Origin: Planococcus glaciei
Lineage (GTDB): Bacteria > Bacillota > Bacilli > Bacillales_A > Planococcaceae
Direction of reading: 5' to 3'
Assembly (NCBI RefSeq): GCF_900099655.1
Contig: NZ_FNDC01000001.1
Span: forward strand, 496,001 to 560,000
DNA length: 64,000 nt
How positions within the stretch are numbered: the stretch's first letter is position 1; every line of letters begins with the position of its first letter. The notes under the pieces are model-generated. The model saw only the letters and a list, made by a program, of their open reading frames with translations, was not told the origin of the DNA and searched no databases. Below are positions 32,149-39,829 of this stretch, one piece after another. A program made the translations under genes and the position numbers.

Positions 32149-33801
32149 CTACCAAGTTTTAAGTCCTTCTGAGCCAGGCGGTGCGTGCTGAATCATGCTG
32201 CTGAGCGGAATCGCATAAGCGATCAAAATCAACGCAAATGCAATGCCAATCCAGATTTTCCAGTTCTCCAAAAACTTCGGTGAGCTTTCTCTGTCGCTGT
32301 CGGCCAGCGGAAACTCGACGATGTCTTCCGGTTTTTCCGCTTTCGGCGACAGGAACATGGTCATGACCACGATATACATCAGCATCATAGCGGATATGAA
32401 CAGGATGCTTCCCCCAATTGCCATCGTTACGTGGCTGGTCAGGATGCCGTCAAACCATTCCAGTGCGGCCGGATGGTTGTTGTAAGAAGAATAAGCGGTC
32501 CGGCGCGGCGCTCCGAGTAGGCCCAGTACGTGCTGCGCTGTTGACATCAAGAGCATGCCGATGGACCAGGTGATGATTTGGACAAAGCCGAGCGTCTGCA
32601 TCGATTTGGTGAACTTACGGCCGGTCAAATACGGAATCAGCCAGAACGTCATGCCCATGAACGTCATCGCAACCGGCGTACCGACCGTGATGTGGAAATG
32701 TCCAACAATCCAAAGCGTATTGTGGACGACTTCGTTCAATTGGAAACTTGCATTGATGATCCCACCGGCGCCGCCGGGAATGAAGAACGCCATCGCGATG
32801 AAAATCGACGTAAAGCGGACATCTTTCCAGGGCAGCATGGCAAACCAGCCGAACAAGCCTTTCGCGCCTTTTTTGCGTCCGGATGTTTCAAAAGTAGCGA
32901 ACATCGAGAAAGCGGTCATAAGCGACGGGACGATTACCATGAACGTCAGCACAACCTGCAGGAATTTCCAGAAGTTCGAAATGCCGGGTTCGGTCAATTG
33001 GTGGTGGAAGCCGACCGGAATCGAGAACAGGATAAACAAGACAAAGGACAAACGGGCCAAAGAATCACTGAATACTTTTACGCCAAGCAGTTTCGGTACG
33101 ATCAAATACCAAGCCATGTATGCCGGCAGCAGCCAGAAGTACACGAGCGGATGTCCGAAATACCAGAACAGGGAGCGGCTCAGTTCAACGTTGATGGTGT
33201 CGGTCCAGCCGAATGCCCAAGGGATGTATTGGAACAGAACCGTTGCCACAACGCCCAGGCAAGCGATCAGCCACAACACAAGCGTGGCAATTGTCATGAA
33301 CGCGAACAGCGGACTCATTTCGCCTTTATGCGCTTTGCGCCATACCAAGTAATGGGCGATCAACGCGAAACTGCTGATCCATGTACCGACGACATAAAGC
33401 GCCAATCCGACATAATACCAGCCGCTTGCTTTCAGCGGTGCATAAAATGTATAAAGAACCGATGCTTCTCCGGAAACGATCATAATCGTAGCGAGTACTG
33501 TACCGGCCAGTGTTACCCAGAAACCGATCCAGGAAAACAGCCAGACTTTCGGGCCAAATGTTCCAAGCGTTTTGCTCATACCGGTAACAAAAAATCCAAA
33601 AATGAAAAATGCTGTATAAATAAGAGCTAGAAGCACGCCGTGAGCGGTTAAAATCTGGTAGTAATCAAGCCATGCAGGCAACTGCAAAGCGTCATTCCGG
33701 ATAAATACTTGAAGCAATCCGCATAACGTGCCGATCAAAAAAGCCGTATACGCGACGCCGATATTCCATAATGCAATTTTTCGGTCTTTTGCAGCAATCA
33801 T
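32149..33801 (-). CDS. cbaA: ba3-type (B-family) cytochrome c oxidase subunit I
   Basis: 550 residues, about 13 membrane helices. The low-spin heme ligand is in LTAHGVLL; the CuB ligands include the His of FGHPLVY, which also carries the HxxxY His-Tyr cross-link, and the HHQ pair; the high-spin heme ligands are in GHFHITVG. Overall sequence and the short subunit II place it in the ba3 branch, which works at low oxygen with reduced proton pumping. It starts 1 base after the subunit II stop. An Fnr-type site lies upstream of the operon. Confidence 0.92.
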   Translation of the reverse strand: MIAAKDRKIALWNIGVAYTAFLIGTLCGLLQVFIRNDALQLPAWLDYYQILTAHGVLLALIYTAFFIFGFFVTGMSKTLGTFGPKVWLFSWIGFWVTLAGTVLATIMIVSGEASVLYTFYAPLKASGWYYVGLALYVVGTWISSFALIAHYLVWRKAHKGEMSPLFAFMTIATLVLWLIACLGVVATVLFQYIPWAFGWTDTINVELSRSLFWYFGHPLVYFWLLPAYMAWYLIVPKLLGVKVFSDSLARLSFVLFILFSIPVGFHHQLTEPGISNFWKFLQVVLTFMVIVPSLMTAFSMFATFETSGRKKGAKGLFGWFAMLPWKDVRFTSIFIAMAFFIPGGAGGIINASFQLNEVVHNTLWIVGHFHITVGTPVAMTFMGMTFWLIPYLTGRKFTKSMQTLGFVQIITWSIGMLLMSTAQHVLGLLGAPRRTAYSSYNNHPAALEWFDGILTSHVTMAIGGSILFISAMMLMYIVVMTMFLSPKAEKPEDIVEFPLADSDRESSPKFLENWKIWIGIAFALILIAYAIPLSSMIQHAPPGSEGLKTW

Positions 33802-33802
33802 G

Positions 33803-34270
33803 TTAATACACCTCTATTTCGTTGTACATCAAATGGTGTCCCGTACCGCAGTACTCGTTGCAAAGAATCAAATACTTGCCGGGCTTTTCGAATGTATAGG
33901 ATTTGGTTGTAATCTGGCCGGGCACGACCATCAAATTGACTTTCGTGTTATCAATCGTAAAACTGTGGACCACATCGGTGCTGGTCACTTTAAAAATGAT
34001 TTCTTTTCCGGCTGGCACTTTCAGCTCCGGTGCGTTGTAGCCGAATGCCATCGAGACCACTGCGACTTGGTAGGTGTTGTCATCGAGCTGCGTCACGCCC
34101 GGTTTGTCAAAAGGCGCCGTTTCGTTCACTTTCTTCGGATCGATTGTTTCCATCCCGCCTGCCGGTGTATGGTCATGTGAAAATGCGCTGACGCCGACAA
34201 CGCTTAAAAACACCACCAGTGCCGCTACCCCGAAGGCCAGCCAAATTTTTTCATATTTATGAAGATGCAT
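33803..34270 (-). CDS. cbaB: ba3-type cytochrome c oxidase subunit II
   Basis: 155 residues: one N-terminal membrane anchor (about 10-30) and a cupredoxin domain outside the membrane. The binuclear CuA site is seen as His in DVVHSF and the loop CNEYCGTGHHLM, with two Cys, a His and a Met. It accepts electrons from cytochrome c and passes them to subunit I. The short length and single anchor are characteristic of the ba3 group. Confidence 0.92.
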   Translation of the reverse strand: MHLHKYEKIWLAFGVAALVVFLSVVGVSAFSHDHTPAGGMETIDPKKVNETAPFDKPGVTQLDDNTYQVAVVSMAFGYNAPELKVPAGKEIIFKVTSTDVVHSFTIDNTKVNLMVVPGQITTKSYTFEKPGKYLILCNEYCGTGHHLMYNEIEVY

Positions 34271-34313
34271 CTTGATCTACTCCTTTTTTTCCACTTGGAT
34301 TAAGCGATTCCGC

Positions 34314-34436
34314 TTATCTTGCGACATACATTAAATACACAGCCACCCACATGGCAATAATGACAATCCCGACAAAAAATACACTGATCAGCGTCCCTCT
34401 CAAGTCGACTCCGTGTTCCTCGGTTTTTTTGCTCAT
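34314..34436 (-). CDS. Cytochrome c oxidase subunit IIa-like small protein
   Basis: 40 residues: hydrophilic MSKKTEEHGVDLRGTL, then one membrane helix, ending LMYVAR. The LRGT element just before the helix and the size fit the COX2A family, the small third subunit of ba3 oxidases. The ATG at 34436 follows AGGTGAGG. It is first in the oxidase operon, 43 bases before subunit II. Confidence 0.75.
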   Translation of the reverse strand: MSKKTEEHGVDLRGTLISVFFVGIVIIAMWVAVYLMYVAR

Positions 34437-34497
34437 TTCCCTCACCTCTTATTGTTCATCTCTTGAGTACAGAGTAATCTTTTCCAACATAAGGCAG

Positions 34498-34513
34498 TGT
34501 GACTTTTCTCACA
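34498..34513 (-). promoter_or_regulatory. Fnr/Crp-type operator upstream of the ba3 oxidase operon
   Basis: TGTGA-N6-TCACA, a perfect match to the B. subtilis Fnr consensus; an adjoining TCACACCTGTGTGA palindrome overlaps it. On the minus strand an ATTACT (possible -10) is centred so that the site lies near -41.5, the usual activator position. An fnr-like gene is next door. Confidence 0.7.
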
Positions 34514-34548
34514 CCTGTGTGATTTTTTATAGTTCTTGTCAATTTTTA

Positions 34549-34591
34549 GACAAAAAAAAGAAGCCGCACCGGACTTTTTCCGGTCAGCTTC
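34549..34591 (-). terminator. Terminator of the fnr-like gene
   Basis: Two-part stem (GAAGC and ACCGGA with their complements) followed on the minus strand by eight T. It separates fnr from the oxidase operon. Confidence 0.75.
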
Positions 34592-34598
34592 TTCACTT

Positions 34599-34681
34599 TA
34601 TGCCCAAGTTCGGGATCATTATGCCCATCTCTTCTTTTATATGCCCATCTTAGCCGGCTTTACGCCCAACTGCCTTTTTCT
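34599..34681. repeat. 21-bp phased repeat (family 2, TATGCCCA)
   Basis: Four copies of TAYGCCCAWSTT begin at 34599, 34620, 34640 and 34661 (steps 21, 20, 21). Only the first ~11 bases of each unit are conserved. The array lies between the fnr-like stop and its terminator, so it is transcribed as a 3' untranslated region. A second array is at 52045. Confidence 0.65.
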
Positions 34682-34689
34682 TGGCCTGT

Positions 34690-35391
34690 TCAGTCGATTC
34701 TGCAGAAAGAAATGGGGCAGTTTTCACAATTGATTTCCTCTTTTAAATGGCGGAGATCCCGGACCAGCAGCTTCCCATCCACCACCGAAAGTTTCCCTTC
34801 TTTTTTCAAGTCACTCAGCATCCGGTTCACCACTTCCCGTGTCATGCCGCAGAAGTTCGCCAAATCCTGATTGGTCAGAACCAAGTCAATCAAGATGGCG
34901 TCGCCTTTTTCCAAGCCATGGCTATTGCACAAACGGATCAGCGTAGAGTACAGCGCCCCTTTTTTGCCGTGAAGCATCAGGTCCCGGAATTTTGTCTGGG
35001 TTTTCTGCTGGTCAATGCCCATCCACTTCATAAAAGCGGCAGCCAGCCGCGCATTTTCAAGCAATGCATCTTCCAGGTCCTGTATGGCGATTTTGATGCA
35101 GCTGACATCTTCAAGCGCTTTGGCATCGAGCATATAAAGCGGATGCTCTGAAAAAACCGTGACTTCTCCCACCAATTGACCCGGACCGCAAATCCGCAAG
35201 GTCAATTCCCGTCCTTCCGGCGTCACTTTGCCGATCTGCACTTTTCCGGAGCGGAGGAGGTAGATGCCTTTGACGGAATCGCCTTCCCGAAACAGGTACG
35301 CTCCTTTTTTATACTCTTTCGTTAAATGGCGGATGGACAGCAATTCTTTCAGCTCTGAAGATATTTCTGCACCCGGTGTTTTCTTGACCAT
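34690..35391 (-). CDS. fnr: Fnr-like Crp-family regulator with C-terminal iron-sulfur cysteines
   Basis: 233 residues: cyclic-nucleotide-like beta-roll (about 15-115), dimer helix (115-140) and a winged HTH (LTNQDLANFCGMTREVVNRM). The last residues hold Cys222, Cys225 and Cys230 in a CxxCxxxxC pattern, the same spacing as the C-terminal cysteines that bind the 4Fe-4S cluster in B. subtilis Fnr, and Asp137 sits close to where its fourth ligand (Asp141) is. It should act as an oxygen sensor. The neighbouring oxidase operon carries a perfect TGTGA-N6-TCACA site. Confidence 0.85.
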   Translation of the reverse strand: MVKKTPGAEISSELKELLSIRHLTKEYKKGAYLFREGDSVKGIYLLRSGKVQIGKVTPEGRELTLRICGPGQLVGEVTVFSEHPLYMLDAKALEDVSCIKIAIQDLEDALLENARLAAAFMKWMGIDQQKTQTKFRDLMLHGKKGALYSTLIRLCNSHGLEKGDAILIDLVLTNQDLANFCGMTREVVNRMLSDLKKEGKLSVVDGKLLVRDLRHLKEEINCENCPISFCRID

Positions 35392-35583
35392 ACAATCACC
35401 TCGATTATGCCTTTAATTTCTGCATTTTATTGATTAATATCGTACCATATCCGCTCTTCATTAGCTGTTGTATTTTCCCTCTCCTCCATAAATTGGACAA
35501 ATCTGCCTTAAAAATTTCAGGAAAAGAAGGAACTGTTTATCCGCTTACCGAAATTAACTAGTATAGAGAAGGAGGAAGCTGCT

Positions 35584-36039
35584 ATGACTATGTTATACAA
35601 ACAGATTTTGGTGGCGGTCGACGGTTCCAAACAAGCCGAACTGGCTTTTAAGAAATCCGTTGGCATTGCTGCACGAAACAAAGCGGTCTTATACTTAACA
35701 AGTGTCATTGATAACCAATCTTTTGGAACGATCGAATCCTACGGCCGTGAATTTGTCGAGGAATCTAAAAAATATGCAGAAAAATTGTTGGCAGACTACC
35801 AGGCGAGAGCTGTTGCAGCTGGCGTGCCTGATGTAAATATCGTCATCGAAGTCGGTTCTCCGAAAACACTGATCCCTGTTGATCTGGTTCGCCGCTTCAA
35901 CATCGATTTGATCATCTGTGGAGCCACCGGCACCAACTCCGCTGAACGCATCTTCATGGGAAGCGTCTCCGAACGCATTGTGCGCGCCGCTAAATGCGAT
36001 GTTTTGATTGTGCGGACGGAAGAAAAAGAAGAACAATAA
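35584..36039 (+). CDS. Universal stress protein (UspA family)
   Basis: 151 residues, Usp fold. The ATP-binding signature G-x2-G-x9-G-S is present (GATGTNSAERIFMGS, about 116-130), and VAVDGS near residue 10 starts the first strand. Usp proteins of this type bind ATP and are induced by starvation, low oxygen or respiratory stress. Strong AGGAGG site. It is divergent from the fnr-like gene, a pairing often seen with oxygen-responsive Usp genes. Confidence 0.9.
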   Translation: MTMLYKQILVAVDGSKQAELAFKKSVGIAARNKAVLYLTSVIDNQSFGTIESYGREFVEESKKYAEKLLADYQARAVAAGVPDVNIVIEVGSPKTLIPVDLVRRFNIDLIICGATGTNSAERIFMGSVSERIVRAAKCDVLIVRTEEKEEQ

Positions 36040-36057
36040 TAATTAAATTATTTCACA

Positions 36058-36092
36058 AAAACCTTTGCCGTTTTCAATAGCAAAGGTTTTTT
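36058..36092 (+). terminator. Terminator of the usp gene
   Basis: Stem AAACCTTTGC / GCAAAGGTTT with an 11-nt loop and a T-run. Confidence 0.8.
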
Positions 36093-36317
36093 TCTGTTTT
36101 TTCGCTCAATTATCTAAATTTTCCTTGTTCCCAAATATTACTCCCTTTAAACCATTTGATACAAAACTGTAATAAAAAATAGTTTTTTATGATGGTACAA
36201 TACCTTTGTCGGTTTTTTTAAGGACATTGTCCTTACGGATTATTTACATACATCTTTTCGAAGATTTTATAGGAAGAAAAGGCATACGCCGCAGATAATT
36301 GGAAGGGGAAAAGCAAC

Positions 36318-37637
36318 GTGAACAAATTATCAAAATGGGTACTCGCTGCCATCGCAGCAATATTGGCTTTATCAATTTCAATTCCTGAAGCAAGCGCTGA
36401 TAAGCTAAGCGACTTGGAAAACAAGAAACAGCAAGTCGAGCAGAAACAAGGCGAATTGAACTCAGGAATTCAGCAAAAAGCAAACGAGATTTCTCAAAAC
36501 GATTCGAAACTTGAAGAAATCGCCAGAAAAATTTTCGAACTGGACAGCAAAATTCAGGAAACACAAAACAAAATCAGCGATGTACAGGCTCAAATCGACC
36601 AAACGAAAGCCGAAATTGACGCTTTGCAGGCTTCGATCACTGAATTGCAGCGCAAAATTGATGAAAGAAACGCTTTGCTTCAGGAACGCGCACGCGCGAT
36701 TCAATTGAGCGGCGGATCTGTAGATTACATAGATGTCTTGCTTGGTGCCAACAGCTTCATTGATTTTATCGACCGCTTTTCAGCAGTCAATACCTTAATC
36801 GAAGCGGATCGTGAAATCATGCGCGAACAAGCCGCAGACAAAAAATTGCTGGCGGAGCAAAAAGCACAGGTTGAAAAGAAACTGGCAGAGCAGGAAGTCC
36901 GGAAAGCGGAGCTTGTCGGATTGAAAAACTCGCTTGACGGCCAGAAAAAAGAACAGGCTCAGCTTGAAAAAGAATTGAACGCGGAACAGAAACGTTTGGC
37001 GAACGAAAAAGCAGCACTTGAAAAAGAACATCAGAAACAAATGAACATCAGTGCAGGACTGGAAAGCCAGATTGCCAAGGAGCAGGCGCGCCTTGCAAAA
37101 ATTGCAAGAGAAGCAGAATTGAAGCGCCAGCGTGAAGCGGCCGCTGCCAGAAAAGCACAAGCGGCTAAAGCAGCTGCTAGCTCAAGTTCCGTTTCAGCTG
37201 TCTCTCACGCTTCCATGCCTAAAGCCGGAAGTTCTACATTCATTAAACCTTCTGCAGGCCGTTACTCATCGGGCTTCGGCGGACGTGACATCGGAGCAGG
37301 AGCTGAATCCCATTTAGGGCTTGATATTGCAGCCCCTACCGGCACACCAATCGGCGCTTCGGCAAGCGGATACGTATCGTATGCCGGCTATATGGGCGGA
37401 TACGGAAATGTTGTCATTTTGACGCATTCCATCAACGGACGTTCTTATGCCACTGTCTACGGACATATGAGCCGTGTCGGAACATCAGTTGGCCAGGCAG
37501 TTTCACAAGGCCAGAAAATCGGTGAAGTCGGAAGCACAGGCCGTTCGACCGGCCCTCACCTTCACTTTGAAATCCATATCGGTTCTTGGAACGGCGCGCG
37601 TTCAAACGCAGTCAACCCGGCACCTTATATTCAATAA
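36318..37637 (+). CDS. Secreted coiled-coil M23 (LytM-domain) peptidase
   Basis: 439 residues. Signal peptide with cleavage after ASA near residue 27; long coiled coil (about 28-265) rich in Lys/Glu/Gln; a Ser/Ala-rich linker; and a C-terminal LytM endopeptidase domain (about 305-439). Zinc ligands are seen in HLGLD and the final HLHFE. The layout matches EnvC/CwlO-like peptidoglycan hydrolases or their activators, which act during wall growth and division. It starts at a GTG with AAGGGGA upstream. Confidence 0.88.
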   Translation: MNKLSKWVLAAIAAILALSISIPEASADKLSDLENKKQQVEQKQGELNSGIQQKANEISQNDSKLEEIARKIFELDSKIQETQNKISDVQAQIDQTKAEIDALQASITELQRKIDERNALLQERARAIQLSGGSVDYIDVLLGANSFIDFIDRFSAVNTLIEADREIMREQAADKKLLAEQKAQVEKKLAEQEVRKAELVGLKNSLDGQKKEQAQLEKELNAEQKRLANEKAALEKEHQKQMNISAGLESQIAKEQARLAKIAREAELKRQREAAAARKAQAAKAAASSSSVSAVSHASMPKAGSSTFIKPSAGRYSSGFGGRDIGAGAESHLGLDIAAPTGTPIGASASGYVSYAGYMGGYGNVVILTHSINGRSYATVYGHMSRVGTSVGQAVSQGQKIGEVGSTGRSTGPHLHFEIHIGSWNGARSNAVNPAPYIQ

Positions 37638-37643
37638 ATTTAA

Positions 37644-38182
37644 AAAGGCTGCCCCGGTCAATCACCGGAGCAGCCTTCAGCTTGTTGAGAAAGATATAGA
37701 AAAAATCCCACTTAGAATATCTCCGATATTCCGCAAACCAGCTGCGCTTGCCGCGGGCGATCCGCCAAGCCTCCTCAGCCGCTGCGCGTCTTGCGGGGTC
37801 TCGGCTGTCTCGCTTTCCCGCAGGCGTCTCCGCTGGTTTGCTCCATATCGACAGTGAACTGTGAATAAAAAGCATGCCTACTCTTCCACTCTTTCTGATA
37901 AAAACAATTCTTTATGAAAAGAGTGAGCCGAAGGAAGCGGAAAGTGGCGAGGGCAAACATTGTGCTCCTGCATCGCTGCTCTAGCTTCGTCGCAAACAAT
38001 TCTGCTTCGCAGTCTTGTTTCCTGCGGGAACAGCACGAGCTGAAGACCCTGGACTGAGCAGCGCGAAGGAAGCGGCTGAAGCTGTGCCCGCGGAAAGCGT
38101 CCACTTGGAGCGAAATGGCTTAGAGAATGGAATGTTTCTCGACAGCCTAAAGGCTGCCCCGGTCAATCACCGGAGCAGCCTT
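37644..38182. repeat. Compound intergenic repeat bracketed by identical 34-bp hairpins
   Basis: The 34-bp hairpin AAAGGCTGCCCCGGTCAATC... occurs identically at 37644-37677 and 38149-38182, in the same orientation. The 471 bp between are non-coding and rich in short palindromic G/C blocks (GCGGAAAGCG, CTGCGCGTCTTGCGGGGTCTC-like, CATCGCTGCT). The segment 37969-37989 recurs inverted at 48274 and 48311. From memory, similar blocks are scattered through Bacillaceae and Planococcaceae intergenic DNA. The left hairpin has its T-run leftward and the right one rightward, so both terminate transcripts leaving the element. Confidence 0.65.
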
Positions 38183-38257
38183 TTTGATGTTTTGAGTTTT
38201 GACTTGTTGAGGTTCCAGCAAATACGGCACGCCGGTTTGAAAATACGATTTCAGCTT

Positions 38258-39091
38258 TTATTTGCCGCCGTATAATTGCTGAAGTTCCTCTTCTTTCATT
38301 GTAAAACGGTGTTCTTCTGCCGGGAAAGCACCGGATTTCACTTCATCTACGTAAGCGCTCAAGCCATTCTTCATGATTTCACCAGTTTCTGCATAAGAAC
38401 GCACAAACTTCGGCAGATGGTGCGAGCCGTATTTCAAGGTGTCGTGATAAACCAGTACTTGCCCATCCGTTTCCGCCCCTGCCCCGATGCCGATCACTGG
38501 AATCGACAAGGCCGCTGTCACTTCGCGTGCCAATTGATAAGGAATGCACTCAAGGACCAGCATGCAAGCACCGGCAGCTTCGCAGGCTTTGGCATCTTCC
38601 AGCAGTTTCTGGGCAGCATGCGCAGTTTTCCCCTGAACTTTATAGCCGCCGAGCACGCCGGCCGTCTGCGGCGTTAATCCAAGATGGCCCACTACCGGAA
38701 TGCCGGTGCGCGTCAGCAAACGGATCACATCCAGCACTTCATCGGCGCCTTCCAGTTTCAAGGCTTCAGCGCCGGTTTCCTGGAAAATCCGCATGGCCTG
38801 CTGGAGGCTGCGGTCCAAGCTTCCATGATAGGAACCGAACGGCATATCGACTACGATGAACGTATCTTTTGCTCCACGCCGCACCGCTTTTCCGTGGTGG
38901 ATCATGTCTTCCACTGTGACTTTTACTGTCGAATCATACCCCAGCACGACCATGCCAAGGGAGTCCCCGACCAGAATGACATCCACTCCTGATTCTTCTG
39001 CCAGTTTGGCAGAGGGATAGTCATAGGCAGTAAGCATGGCGATTTTTTCACTTTGTGTTTTCATCTTGATGAATGAGGCTGTGTTCTTCAT
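38258..39091 (-). CDS. panB: 3-methyl-2-oxobutanoate hydroxymethyltransferase
   Basis: 277-residue PanB, first committed enzyme of pantothenate (vitamin B5) and CoA synthesis; it adds a hydroxymethyl group from methylene-tetrahydrofolate to ketoisovalerate. Mg2+ ligands are in VGDSLGMV (Asp) and VVDMPFGSY (Asp), and the catalytic Glu is in LECIP. AAGGAGAG precedes the ATG. panC and panD, usually next, are not present. A long structured leader with a terminator precedes it. Confidence 0.93.
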   Translation of the reverse strand: MKNTASFIKMKTQSEKIAMLTAYDYPSAKLAEESGVDVILVGDSLGMVVLGYDSTVKVTVEDMIHHGKAVRRGAKDTFIVVDMPFGSYHGSLDRSLQQAMRIFQETGAEALKLEGADEVLDVIRLLTRTGIPVVGHLGLTPQTAGVLGGYKVQGKTAHAAQKLLEDAKACEAAGACMLVLECIPYQLAREVTAALSIPVIGIGAGAETDGQVLVYHDTLKYGSHHLPKFVRSYAETGEIMKNGLSAYVDEVKSGAFPAEEHRFTMKEEELQQLYGGK

Positions 39092-39123
39092 TTCTTTCTC
39101 TCCTTCCGGGAGGAAAACCGGCT

Positions 39124-39300
39124 AAAAAAGCCCGTCTGTCCTGAATTGGACAGACGGGCAGAAATTTATCAAGTAGGTTTCTCCGTCCCTGTCATTTTCA
39201 GATCAAGGCAGAACTATTCAATTGCTTCGTGTGGCCTTGCCGGTGCAGTTCGCTTGGGATACTGCCCTCACCCTCACTATATCAGAAGCCGAACTGGAGT
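39124..39300 (-). promoter_or_regulatory. Riboswitch-like leader of panB
   Basis: Minus-strand helices in order: P1, CAGTTCG(g)CTT (39296-39286) with AAGCGAACTG (39255-39246); P2, CAAGGC (39239-39234) with GCCTTG (39209-39204); an antiterminator, GACGGAGAAA (39187-39178) with TTTCT(gc)CCGTC (39164-39153); and a 12-bp terminator (39159-39148 / 39141-39130) ending in TTTTTT. Antiterminator and terminator share bases 39153-39159, so only one can form. It matches no riboswitch or T-box consensus I know. Confidence 0.65.
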
Positions 39301-39460
39301 GGCAATCTTCAGAATTCCTTTGCCGCCTGTTTTGACCAAGAAGGTTTAGCCTTTTTGCATAAGCGGGTATGGTACAGACAATCGGAAAACAATTAGCGTT
39401 TCTGATTTAGCAAGTGAAGGGCACGAGCAGCTGCTCGGGTTTAAAATAAAGGAATTTACC

Positions 39461-39535
39461 ATTTGGTTGGATGTGGCAGACATTAGCGCTGTAAACAACG
39501 CCGAAAAGAGTCCCAGGATTCTTTTCGGCTTTTTT
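39461..39535 (+). promoter_or_regulatory. Attenuator-like 5' leader of CxxC gene B
   Basis: Shares with the leader at 3049-2971, in order: GGTTGGATGT (39465-39474), CAGACA, TAG-GCTG, AACAACGCCGAAAAG, then a terminator hairpin (39500-39529) and TTTTTTGTA. The short stem enclosing GGTTGGATGT shows a compensatory C-to-T change that keeps pairing (TCTG/CAGA versus TTTG/CAGA). Confidence 0.6.
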
Positions 39536-39567
39536 GTAGTTACATCAAAGAAAGGGCGGAGAGTTCA

Positions 39568-39762
39568 ATGAAATACGTAGTGGACCATCATAAAAAGCAT
39601 GTCCATGAACAGCGCTATTCACTGGACAATTGTGGAGTTGACCGTATTCCTTCAGATGCAGTTGAGTTTACAGATTCGCAGGATTATATTAAAGATCTTG
39701 AAAACACTCATTCATACGTAAAATGCCCATATTGCCATGAAGTTCCCCTTCTGATCGATTAA
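39568..39762 (+). CDS. Small CxxC protein (copy B)
   Basis: 64 residues, soluble, one CPYC pair near the C-terminus and one further Cys at position 21. Paralogue of the 65-residue protein at 2743-2940: N-termini MKYVVDHHKK and MQYFIDHNKK align without gaps through most of the length. GGAG lies 6 nt before the ATG. Function unknown; a zinc-ribbon-like or redox role is plausible from the cysteines. Unlike copy A it has no overlapping downstream gene. Confidence 0.72.
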   Translation: MKYVVDHHKKHVHEQRYSLDNCGVDRIPSDAVEFTDSQDYIKDLENTHSYVKCPYCHEVPLLID

Positions 39763-39783
39763 AAATCACCTTGGCTATAATAT

Positions 39784-39814
39784 GAAAAAGGAGTGCCGAT
39801 TTCGGTACTCCTTT
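39784..39814. terminator. Bidirectional terminator between convergent genes
   Basis: AAAAGGAGT / ACTCCTTTT arms around an inner CCG/CGG pairing, T-rich on both strands, between gene B (ends 39762) and the MpsC-like gene (ends 39830). Confidence 0.75.
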
Positions 39815-39829
39815 TCAGGCTTAACGGGC

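Noticed and set aside
32578-33630. Long plus-strand open frame (350 codons) opposite the ba3 oxidase subunit I gene
   Set aside because: It is antisense to a clear oxidase gene, has no ribosome site or domain and an odd composition; it is a shadow of the coding frame.
36100-36317. WalR box before the M23 peptidase gene
   Set aside because: Best candidate (TGTAAA-N5-CGTAAG, reverse strand) matches only part of the TGTWAH-N5-TGTWAH consensus.
37612-38275. Several 60-127 codon frames in the repeat region before panB
   Set aside because: They cross hairpins and palindromes, have no ribosome sites and arg/ala/ser-rich random composition; the region is non-coding repeat.
39124-39300. T-box or Pan-motif RNA upstream of panB
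   Set aside because: The T-box antiterminator consensus (TGGNACCGCG) is absent, and I could not match the described Pan motif with two bulged adenines; left as an unassigned leader.
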